DNA from: Cyclobacterium sp. 1_MG-2023
GTDB taxonomy: Bacteria > Bacteroidota > Bacteroidia > Cytophagales > Cyclobacteriaceae
DNA length: 64,000 nt
NCBI RefSeq assembly: GCF_030546805.1
Contig: NZ_JAUOPC010000014.1
Coordinates: forward strand, 112,836-176,835
Direction of reading: 5' to 3'
A program made the position numbers and the translations under genes. Below the pieces are notes generated by a model. It did not search any database and was not told where the DNA came from. It saw only the letters and a list, made by a program, of their open reading frames with translations. Of this stretch, positions 28,340 through 35,599 are shown piece by piece; the stretch's first letter is position 1; every line of letters begins with the position of its first letter.

Positions 28340-28464
28340 TTGGTCCAAAATAACACCTATTTTTTAGTTCTTATGGAGCCCCATGGCGAAATGTCAGGCA
28401 GAGTACATAAGGCATAAAATTTGTGGGGAACGCCTGAAATAGCATCAAATAAAAACAGCTACGT

Positions 28465-29460
28465 ATGAATGATCAAGAATTTAAAGCCTTTGTTGTTGAA
28501 GAGAATGATGGAGAATTTAACGGATCCATTAAAACAAGAAATATTGAGTCCTTACCCGAAGGGGATTTACTAATCAAAGTTTCCTATTCCTCCCTTAATT
28601 ATAAGGATGCCCTTTCGGCTTCAGGGAATAAGGGCGTTACAAGAAATTTCCCGCATACCCCGGGCATTGATGCGGTAGGGGTGGTTGCTAAATCCGAAAA
28701 TGTTGCTTTTAATGAAGGTGATAAAGTGATCGTTACCAGCTATGACTTGGGGATGAACACTTCCGGAGGATTCAGTGAATACATTCGCGTTCCTGCAGCC
28801 TGGGCGGTAAAATTACCTCAACACCTGAGCATGAAAGAAGCCATGATTTATGGGACAGCAGGCCTTACCGCAGAGATGTCAGTATTGCGGCTTACAGAAT
28901 TGGTAAAGCCTGAAGATGGCAAAATCCTTGTTTCAGGAGCTTCCGGAGGAGTAGGCGCCTTGAGTGTAGCCATACTTTCTAAACTGGGATATACTGTGGT
29001 CGCCATCACAGGCAAGGAGCATGAAAGAGACTATTTGATGAAGCTGGGAGCCCAAGAAATTATTCTCCGAACCGACTTCGAAAATTTAGACAAACGACCA
29101 TTGTTGAAACCTGCTTACGCAGGAGGAATAGATACCGTTGGGGGTGTGATCCTCGAGAACATTATTAAATCTACAGTTCCTATGGGGGCAATCACTTGCT
29201 GCGGCAATGTGGCCTCACCAAAGCTCAACCTAACCGTTTTTCCTTTTATTTTAAGAGGGATCTCACTTATAGGGATTGATTCGCAGAATTATCCTATGAG
29301 CTATAGAGAACAGGTTTGGAATAAACTGGCTGAAGAGTGGAAACCTTCTCAGCTTTCTGAAGCCTACGATGAAATAACTTTGGCTTCACTTCCGGAAAAA
29401 ATAGCCTTGATCCTACAGGGTAAATTAAAAGGTAGAACAATAATAAAAATAGCTGAGTAA
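28465..29460 (+). CDS. acuI: YhdH/AcuI-like zinc-independent quinone oxidoreductase (acrylyl-CoA reductase type)
   Basis: The 331-residue MDR-family protein begins like YhdH/YhfP proteins (FKAFVVEE, VSYSSLNYKDALSASGNKG). It has the NADPH-binding segment VSGASGGVGALSVAILSKLGY at about 152-172 and ends KGRTIIKIAE. Catalytic-zinc ligands are missing, as in this subfamily. AcuI reduces acryloyl-CoA to propionyl-CoA and helps detoxify acrylate from DMSP or other sources; other YhdH proteins act on unknown enones. The gene is single and convergent with the ketosynthase operon. Confidence 0.9.
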   Translation: MNDQEFKAFVVEENDGEFNGSIKTRNIESLPEGDLLIKVSYSSLNYKDALSASGNKGVTRNFPHTPGIDAVGVVAKSENVAFNEGDKVIVTSYDLGMNTSGGFSEYIRVPAAWAVKLPQHLSMKEAMIYGTAGLTAEMSVLRLTELVKPEDGKILVSGASGGVGALSVAILSKLGYTVVAITGKEHERDYLMKLGAQEIILRTDFENLDKRPLLKPAYAGGIDTVGGVILENIIKSTVPMGAITCCGNVASPKLNLTVFPFILRGISLIGIDSQNYPMSYREQVWNKLAEEWKPSQLSEAYDEITLASLPEKIALILQGKLKGRTIIKIAE

Positions 29461-29502
29461 AAAGGATTTTTATTCCAAAAACAACTCAGCAATCAGAAGA
29501 CT

Positions 29503-29538
29503 AGTCGCTTGCAAAGGTATTTCCCGTTGCAAGTGGCT
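29503..29538. terminator. Hairpin between convergent genes
   Basis: Arms agtcgcttgcaa (29503-29514) and ttgcaagtggct (29527-29538) pair except at two positions around a 12-base loop. It lies in the 87-bp gap between the AcuI-like gene and the minus-strand ketosynthase operon and could serve both directions. There is no strong T tract. Confidence 0.5.
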
Positions 29539-29547
29539 AACCTTTCG

Positions 29548-30444
29548 CTATTTTTTTGGCATTACTACTCCATCAGCACCCTTATTTAGCTTCATTTTCA
29601 CCAGCACCTCATGTAGTGTTTCTGCGGCAAGGCCGTGAAGTACCAAACGGTAAGCAGCACTATAGGTGGTCACAGGAACCATGGGATGTTTGTTATTGAT
29701 TAAGCCGAGATGCCCGGGTGTGCCAAGTATTTGAGAGGCATAAATGGCAATGGTTTCGTCCAATTGCAATGAATTGGAAGCCCTGATAAAATCATTGGAA
29801 GTAAGGAAGAGTTGATAAAAAGGAGTGAAAAGCTCAATGGCAGATCTCAAGTCCAAAATATTAGTCCACTTGTCCGGAAAGTCAATATGGTCAAATTGAT
29901 CTTCAGTGATCATGCTGAGATTTAGCTGCTCCGGCGGACCGATAGTAATGTTTTTCTCCTTTAATTGTCGATTCAATCGGATGACAAAATTGTATAAGTT
30001 TAGGTCATGCTTTAAAAACAGATCGTCTTTTACATCCTCAAAATCTTTGGGCTTGAGAGGGCTTCCCACAATTTCTACATTGGGGATATTTCCGGCAATA
30101 AATTGCAGGATTTCGGTACCTATATGAAAATGCCTGAAAATTAACAAATTGGCATCCGGACTAACAAAATGCTTGAGTCCCCAGGCCAAAACCCTGTGAA
30201 GGATCTTTGATGAATTGATAAGTTTGGGAAAGAAAAACTTAAAAATATGAATGAAAAACATGCTGATCTTGGATCCCACCTCGATAAAAGGCAACAAATA
30301 CCTTACGGATTTTGAAGAATTGTCTCTCATCAATACCAGCTTAGTCCTTTGGTTAATCGGGATGCTGTCATCCAGAAACAAGGCCAACCAGGGGTTGGGA
30401 TCTCGCTCGTCATGTTGCGATAAATCTAATATATTGTCTTTCAT
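29548..30444 (-). CDS. Unrecognised protein, third gene of the ketosynthase-oxidase operon
   Basis: I do not recognise this 298-residue protein. It starts with a polar segment (about 1-45), has moderately hydrophobic helices at about 48-95 (IEVGSKISMFFIHIFKFFF), and then a charged, mostly helical region. Clustered histidines and acids (IFRHFHIGTE, DQFDHIDFPDKW, NNKHPMVPV) could bind metal, but this is only a possibility. It lies 8 bp downstream of the ketosynthase-oxidase gene, so it is almost certainly co-translated with it and may act in the same pathway, for example as a partner, transferase or tailoring protein. Confidence 0.8.
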   Translation of the reverse strand: MKDNILDLSQHDERDPNPWLALFLDDSIPINQRTKLVLMRDNSSKSVRYLLPFIEVGSKISMFFIHIFKFFFPKLINSSKILHRVLAWGLKHFVSPDANLLIFRHFHIGTEILQFIAGNIPNVEIVGSPLKPKDFEDVKDDLFLKHDLNLYNFVIRLNRQLKEKNITIGPPEQLNLSMITEDQFDHIDFPDKWTNILDLRSAIELFTPFYQLFLTSNDFIRASNSLQLDETIAIYASQILGTPGHLGLINNKHPMVPVTTYSAAYRLVLHGLAAETLHEVLVKMKLNKGADGVVMPKK

Positions 30445-30452
30445 ATTGCTCC

Positions 30453-32300
30453 CTAATAATTCCCCAATTCCTCCAATTGCATGCGGTATAATTTCGCCGT
30501 TATCTTGGCTGTTTTCACAATCTTTTTGGCTACTTCCATATTCATTTTGGGATGATTCAAAGCCTCTTCCAGGTTGTGAAAATGATTTTCATCCGCAGTC
30601 CCATGGTAGGTAAAAAAAGAGACCTGGCTGTTTTTCAGTTGCAGCTGGTCTTGCATCAATTTTCCCCAATAGCCCGCCAGACGTTTGCCTATTCCTTCAA
30701 TAATAAACATTGACCCTAACAAATCTATCGGGTTGGCCTTACTCGCCTGTTGAAACATAAAAGAAGTCAAGGCTACTGTTCCAATATTTTTTTCACCAGA
30801 CCTTATGGTTTCCGGGTTTTCTCCCAAAGCCTCGAAGTTTCTTTCTAGCATCTGGTAATCCTTGTGCTCGGTAGCCGTATGTTTAATAAAGGCAGAACGC
30901 AAGTCAAATAAATCAATGTCAATATTGGAGGCAGCCCTGGATATCCACTGGGAGCCATCAATAACCTGTTGCCTAAGGTCTGTCAACAATAGCTTATAAT
31001 CAGCCATACTCAAACTTCCATCGTGTATTTTGGCCACAATAGGCACTTTCAATAAAGCCGTTTCAAAGTCAATCCATACCCGAGCTAGGTTACGTATCAG
31101 CCATTCCGAAGTTTCATTTGCTTCAATGATCAGCTCAGGAGGTACTATTTCTCTGGGAGGATATATTTTTGGTTCTTCGCTTTTCCCAACCACCGTAAAT
31201 TGCATAAAAGAAGTGATGAATCTCCCGCTTTCCGGCACCATACAAAGGACTTTGTCTCCCCTTTTCAACTTTCCCGAATACATCAATTCTTCTACCATAA
31301 TAAAAATAGAAGCCGAGCCTGTATTCCCTTTTTCTCTAAGATTGCTAAACCATTTTTCATCGGCAATGGCTCCACCGCCTTTTTGCATTAATTCCTTAAT
31401 GCTGTCCTTAAAAACCTCCGAAGAGTAATGGCAACAAAGCCAATCCACTTCCGAAACCTTTACTTTACCCTGATCGATTAACTCAAAATAGTGGGCCACA
31501 CCTGTCTTTATGAGCTTGTCTAATAGCCGTGTATCTTGATGCAAATTGATTGCCCCGGCTTTGGAAGCTTCCTCATAACTTGGGTAATCAAGCCAGGTTT
31601 TCTCTGCCTCATCTTTGTTATCAGTTTTTCCGGTATACATGCAAAGTGGGAATTCATTGGCAAATGACTTCATGTCGATCCAATCAATTCTTAAAGAAAG
31701 TCCTTTTAGGTTTTCCTTGTTTTGCAAGACAAAAGCCCCTGCCCCATCAGAAAGCATCCAACGTAAAAATTCTGCATCAAAAGGCAAGGATTGTACCCCT
31801 TGAGCATCGAACCTTGAAGCCTTAAACATCCTGCTTGGCAGCTCACTGCCCACGCAAACTGCATTCTGTTTTTGCTCACTTCTGATCTGAGCAAATGCAT
31901 TCTTTAATGCCATTACTCCACTGGCACAAACACTTTGAAAACCGGCCAATTCACAGCGATTAAAGGCTAATCCTGCATGTACCATACTGGCAAAACCCGG
32001 TATGGGCAAATCTCCTTGGCTGGTACCCGTACACAATAATTCCACATCCGAGGACTTTAAATTACTTCTTGTTAAGGCATTATTAATTGCATTTACAGCC
32101 AATTCAGCATTGGAATGGGTGGTTTCTTGCGCTTTATTTAAGGCATAATGCCTTGTTTTGATTCCATTTTGTCTCAGTATCCTATTCTTTACCCTACTCT
32201 CCTTTCCATCAATTCTTCCCAGAAAATCTTCTATTTCTTCATTTGAAACAGGCTGATTGGGCAGGTAGGTACCCATTGCGGTTATGTACACCTCATTCAT
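30453..32300 (-). CDS. Ketoacyl-ACP synthase III fused to a heme-oxygenase-like diiron oxidase domain
   Basis: The 615-residue protein joins two enzymes. Residues 1-375 are a thiolase-fold ketosynthase of the KAS III type with an intact triad: C125 in FQSVCASGVMA, H291 in LCCHYSSEVFK and N326 in EKGNTGSAS. Residues about 425-615 are all-helical and resemble heme-oxygenase-like diiron oxidases (HDO; iron-containing redox enzymes). H566, D570 and H573 form the H-x3-D-x2-H motif, E535 lies 31 residues before it, and H479 is a further candidate ligand. KAS III enzymes condense acyl thioesters; HDO enzymes split or oxidise acyl chains and amines. It is the central gene of a three-gene operon (gaps 5 and 8 bp). 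The product is unknown. Confidence 0.85.
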   Translation of the reverse strand: MNEVYITAMGTYLPNQPVSNEEIEDFLGRIDGKESRVKNRILRQNGIKTRHYALNKAQETTHSNAELAVNAINNALTRSNLKSSDVELLCTGTSQGDLPIPGFASMVHAGLAFNRCELAGFQSVCASGVMALKNAFAQIRSEQKQNAVCVGSELPSRMFKASRFDAQGVQSLPFDAEFLRWMLSDGAGAFVLQNKENLKGLSLRIDWIDMKSFANEFPLCMYTGKTDNKDEAEKTWLDYPSYEEASKAGAINLHQDTRLLDKLIKTGVAHYFELIDQGKVKVSEVDWLCCHYSSEVFKDSIKELMQKGGGAIADEKWFSNLREKGNTGSASIFIMVEELMYSGKLKRGDKVLCMVPESGRFITSFMQFTVVGKSEEPKIYPPREIVPPELIIEANETSEWLIRNLARVWIDFETALLKVPIVAKIHDGSLSMADYKLLLTDLRQQVIDGSQWISRAASNIDIDLFDLRSAFIKHTATEHKDYQMLERNFEALGENPETIRSGEKNIGTVALTSFMFQQASKANPIDLLGSMFIIEGIGKRLAGYWGKLMQDQLQLKNSQVSFFTYHGTADENHFHNLEEALNHPKMNMEVAKKIVKTAKITAKLYRMQLEELGNY

Positions 32301-32305
32301 TTTTC

Positions 32306-33025
32306 TTATCTCTTTTGTCCGGCAAATATCCTGTCCAGAAAGTTAAGTGCAAAACCATAGTTCTTCCTACCCTTGCCATGATGTTCATTGTGATAGGTGC
32401 CAAAGTGCCTCCACCCTTTTCCTATTCCATCGCCAAATCTATAATTGCAATGTCCGGCAAAATTCAGGAGTATACTCACCAAGGGAAAGGTAAACACTGC
32501 CAAAATGGAGAGGGGTATGAATGGCATAATTGTCAATGGCACTGTGCTCAGTAGAAAAGCTTCAAACCAGTGAAAGCTATATACAGAATATACCGTTGGG
32601 GTAAAAGATTTATGGTGAATATAATGCACATGCTTCATCATAAATCTCCGATGCATTAATCGGTGTACTAGATAAAAGTGCAGCTCATTCCACAAAACTA
32701 ATACAATGATTCCTCCCATTACTGTATACCAGGTATTGGGCAGTAAACTTATTACCCCATTTCGTATCAAGAAGACAATGGGTAAAATCGAAAGGCCGAA
32801 GACGATAATTGACCTAAAAGAATGTTTGATTTCAAAGGCAACCTGCAGGTAGGAAATTTTTTCAGGACTTATTTTAGCCAGCAAATTGCGGGATTCCAAA
32901 AGCCGGCAAACCGCCAAAAACAGGGGAGCTAAACCAAAGTACAAGAGCAAAAAATAACCAAAGGAAAGTCCAAATAATGTAAAATAGGAATAATCATACA
33001 GTATATGTTTTATAAAAGGTTCCAT
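32306..33025 (-). CDS. Sterol desaturase / fatty acid hydroxylase family protein
   Basis: The 239-residue membrane protein has about four to five membrane segments and the histidine clusters of the fatty acid hydroxylase superfamily: HRLMH (H-x3-H), HVHYIHH (H-x2-HH) and HNEHH near residue 220. These bind a diiron centre that hydroxylates or desaturates lipid chains at the membrane face. It is the first gene of the operon, 5 bp upstream of the ketosynthase-oxidase gene. Its likely substrate is the acyl chain or lipid made by that enzyme, or a fatty acid feeding it. Related bacterial enzymes include carotenoid and sphingolipid hydroxylases. Confidence 0.9.
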   Translation of the reverse strand: MEPFIKHILYDYSYFTLFGLSFGYFLLLYFGLAPLFLAVCRLLESRNLLAKISPEKISYLQVAFEIKHSFRSIIVFGLSILPIVFLIRNGVISLLPNTWYTVMGGIIVLVLWNELHFYLVHRLMHRRFMMKHVHYIHHKSFTPTVYSVYSFHWFEAFLLSTVPLTIMPFIPLSILAVFTFPLVSILLNFAGHCNYRFGDGIGKGWRHFGTYHNEHHGKGRKNYGFALNFLDRIFAGQKR

Positions 33026-33206
33026 TGGGTATTATACTTTTTCTCAGTCCGCAGCCATTTATTTTCCCACTGCTAGGGAATTTTTGACTCAATTTTTAAC
33101 GATCACTTTCCTTCTAAATCTTAATAAAAAGATAAAAAGTTAAATGATCTAGAAAAACATCAAAAATTTCCCGAAGGATTTAAGACCAAATTACGTCAAT
33201 AGTAAC

Positions 33207-33953
33207 ATGAGAAAAGTGTTGTACCTATTTGTATTGATTGGCATCGTTTCCTGCAAAAAAGAAAGGGTGCCGGTGACCCCCGGAAATATTTCCATTGCAG
33301 AAGTAGTTCAGGCCAATTATAAAAACAATTATACTCAGGAGGTTAGTGTACAGGTTGGCGAAGAAAATATTACCATTAGTAGCACAGGCTTACCTGATCA
33401 CAAAACACCTTACTGGGGTAGAGGTCATGAAATGTATGAGGAATTTCCCGGAACCAACCATGCAAACAGGAATGAAACCATGACTTCATTTAATTATAAA
33501 ATGACCATCCCTATTTATCCCAATGAAAGTAAATTCAAGGAAGAAACATCCTTAGGGCCGGTTGGAATGGCTATAAATGGTGTGCCCATTTACAATGATT
33601 ATGAAGGGGGTGGCGTTTTGCAGGAAAACGCTTGGAGTACCTTTGATGCCTCCGGAGGGCATCCCGGGCCAAGAGAGGATTATCACTACCATAGCGAAGT
33701 AGCTCACCTTACTGTTAATGATGACAATCTAATCGGCTTTTTAAGAGATGGGTTCCCCGTATATGGCCGAAAAGACATGGACGGAACTTATCCTAACGAT
33801 CTGGACGAGAATGGAGGGCATATCGGTACCACTTCAGATTTTTCTGAAAGCATTTATCATTACCATATCAGCAATGAAGCTTATTCAACTTCCGGTCTGT
33901 ATGTTATTAAATCCGGCGCCTATCACGGAACCAAAGGCACCTTTACTCAATAA
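33207..33953 (+). CDS. YHYH-domain lipoprotein
   Basis: The 248-residue protein has a lipoprotein signal (lipobox GIVSC, then KKERVP). The YHYH motif that names the family occurs twice: YHYHSEVAHL at about residue 164 and YHYHISNEAY at about 216. The histidine-tyrosine pairs are thought to bind metal, but the molecular role of the family is not established. It is followed 3 bp later by a MORN-repeat lipoprotein gene, so the two are very probably expressed and acting together in the envelope. Confidence 0.88.
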   Translation: MRKVLYLFVLIGIVSCKKERVPVTPGNISIAEVVQANYKNNYTQEVSVQVGEENITISSTGLPDHKTPYWGRGHEMYEEFPGTNHANRNETMTSFNYKMTIPIYPNESKFKEETSLGPVGMAINGVPIYNDYEGGGVLQENAWSTFDASGGHPGPREDYHYHSEVAHLTVNDDNLIGFLRDGFPVYGRKDMDGTYPNDLDENGGHIGTTSDFSESIYHYHISNEAYSTSGLYVIKSGAYHGTKGTFTQ

Positions 33954-33956
33954 ATT

Positions 33957-34592
33957 ATGGGCAATTATTCTTCTGATATTATCAAAACTATATTGGTGAT
34001 GCTATGCTGCATCGGGGTAATTGCATGTAAGAATACAGGAGAAGAGCTATCCTTTGATGGGGAGCTTAATTATGAGATTGACACTTCCGGAATCCCAAGG
34101 GACACCATTGATTTTAATGCCCCAGGCCTTACCTACAAAAACGGATACTATTATTTATCAGGTGAAAAGTATTCAGGAATTGTTCACAAAAAACAAATCG
34201 GTTTCAATATTGTCACCTATAGTTCGGTTTATCAAGGAATGTTGCATGGTAGTTATAGCAGCTATTATCCCAGTGGGGAGCTTTTTGAAACCCGCAGGTA
34301 TAGAAATAACCTTTCCATAGGCAAGCAATTGGGTTACTGGGAAGAAACTGGGAGTTTAAAATTTGAGTACAATTATTACAATGATAAAAAGGAAGGGGAA
34401 CAAAAAAGTTGGTATGCCGATGGATCCTTGGCCTACACTTATCATTACAAGGATGACAAACAAGAAGGCTTACAACAAGCCTGGCGGCAAAATGGCAGTT
34501 TGTATAGAAATTTTGAAGTGCAGAATGGTACTCGATATGGGTTACAAAAAACAACCACTTGCTATGAGTTAGAAGATGAAAAATTAAAATAA
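33957..34592 (+). CDS. MORN/YwqK-like repeat lipoprotein
   Basis: The 211-residue protein has a lipoprotein signal (lipobox GVIAC at about residue 24). From about residue 55 it carries successive MORN-type repeats: GSYSSYYPSGELFETRRYRN, GYWEETGSLKFEYNY, GEQKSWYADGSLAYTYHY and GLQQAWRQNGSLYRNF, with the usual G-x-W/Y-x-x-G-x-L spacing of about 22 residues. Similar proteins are often labelled YwqK-family antitoxin, but nothing here supports a toxin-antitoxin role. An envelope scaffold or binding role with the adjacent YHYH lipoprotein is more plausible. Confidence 0.85.
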   Translation: MGNYSSDIIKTILVMLCCIGVIACKNTGEELSFDGELNYEIDTSGIPRDTIDFNAPGLTYKNGYYYLSGEKYSGIVHKKQIGFNIVTYSSVYQGMLHGSYSSYYPSGELFETRRYRNNLSIGKQLGYWEETGSLKFEYNYYNDKKEGEQKSWYADGSLAYTYHYKDDKQEGLQQAWRQNGSLYRNFEVQNGTRYGLQKTTTCYELEDEKLK

Positions 34593-34618
34593 CTACCTAA
34601 AAAGAACATACCTATTCT

Positions 34619-34786
34619 ATGAAAAATTTAAATCGCATCCTTCAAAATAAAAAACTAAAGGTTAACTATTACGAAAACTTTCTTGATCGCTTAAAAAAAA
34701 TCAACGATGAGTTGGAAGAAGTAAAAAAGTCCTTGCCAAATATCAGAGATATCAACAAGGACTCAAAAACTGAAGCAAACAAATAA
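34619..34786 (+). CDS. Small helical protein, 55 residues
   Basis: An ATG 26 bp after the MORN gene stop opens a 55-residue frame (MKNLNRILQNKK ... TEANK). The middle (YYENFLDRLKKINDELEEVK) has heptad-like spacing of hydrophobic residues and would form a short coiled coil; there is no signal or membrane segment. It lies on the same strand as the two lipoprotein genes and ends just before a palindromic repeat. I do not recognise a family; expression is unproven. Confidence 0.5.
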   Translation: MKNLNRILQNKKLKVNYYENFLDRLKKINDELEEVKKSLPNIRDINKDSKTEANK

Positions 34787-34791
34787 TATTT

Positions 34792-34969
34792 ATTCCGGAT
34801 TGTGCAACAGGATTTCCTGAGCTTTCTTAGAGAGGGTTCATTCGTAGGAAAATCAGACTTTTTGGAGATCTTAGCATCGCATCGTTATGGTGAAATCTAC
34901 AAACAGTAACGACGTCGCTGATTCTTAAACGATTTCAGTAATAGAAAGTCTATTGCATATTTCGGGTTT
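34792..34969. repeat. Palindromic intergenic element, copy B (about 178 bp)
   Basis: The left end (ttccggattgtgcaacag) and right end (attgcatatttcgggttt) are imperfect inverted repeats, and the inside contains further inverted pairs (aaatcag against ctgatt; gcatcg/cgatgc-like core). It is the same element as at 44291-44466. The right edge supplies the T of the TAA stop codon of the minus-strand hmuY-like gene (stop at 34968-34970). Confidence 0.8.
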
Positions 34970-35579
34970 ATTCGAATATGGTTGTCCCATTCGGCTGAAG
35001 CACATATTGAAAGGTATAAGTTGCACCTTCAGCTGTGAGCGGATCTAGTTCTTCATCAGAAGGATTTCCTTTATAATAGCTTAAAATTTCCACCTTCGCA
35101 TAATTACCGGAGCTGGTCTTTAATAAAATCACCTTACCGGGAATAGGCTTTATGGCATGGGTGGTTGGGTTATAGCTGTACCAGCCGTTACCACTACCCG
35201 TGGGAATTGCCAGGGCCGTTTCGGTATCCATGGCAAATGTTGCGGTTTCAGGTATTTCATTAATTTCCTGAAAAATTCCATCAACCAATGCTGCACTAAC
35301 ATTTTTGGCCGCATTGGTTCGGATAGTAGTGCCTTTAAAGGCCACATCCCAACTCTCGTCCTCAGTCATCACTCTGTTTTCTGATAAACTGAAGTACTGA
35401 AAAGGCTTCTCCTCTAAAACTTGCCCCGTACTTCTGTCGATTACATCATTGGGAGCTGAAAGGTCTTCTACCATTTCTGCCACCAAAGGCAATTGAGGCT
35501 CCTCTTTTGATTCAGAATCGCAAGCCATTAATCCGAATATAGCTAAGCTAAAAAACATAAACATTGATAAATTTTTCAT
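34968..35579 (-). CDS. hmuY: HmuY-like heme-binding lipoprotein
   Basis: The 203-residue protein has a lipoprotein signal (lipobox FGLMAC, then DSESKEE). The remainder matches the HmuY fold: FQYFSLSENRVMTEDESWDVAFKGTTIRTN at the start of the beta-sheet domain is the recognisable family stretch. HmuY proteins take heme from host or environmental hemoproteins on the cell surface and pass it to the TonB receptor HmuR. It lies 20 bp after the receptor gene and is the last gene of the heme operon. The stop codon lies at the edge of a palindromic repeat. Confidence 0.85.
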   Translation of the reverse strand: MKNLSMFMFFSLAIFGLMACDSESKEEPQLPLVAEMVEDLSAPNDVIDRSTGQVLEEKPFQYFSLSENRVMTEDESWDVAFKGTTIRTNAAKNVSAALVDGIFQEINEIPETATFAMDTETALAIPTGSGNGWYSYNPTTHAIKPIPGKVILLKTSSGNYAKVEILSYYKGNPSDEELDPLTAEGATYTFQYVLQPNGTTIFE

Positions 35580-35599
35580 TTGATGTATGGTGTTATAGT

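Noticed and set aside
31030..31428. 132-codon plus-strand frame inside the ketosynthase fusion gene
   Set aside because: It covers codons of the ketosynthase C-terminus and linker on the other strand; no independent signal.
33957..34592. Toxin-antitoxin role for the YwqK-like gene
   Set aside because: The protein is a lipoprotein with MORN repeats and has a YHYH lipoprotein partner, with no toxin gene nearby.
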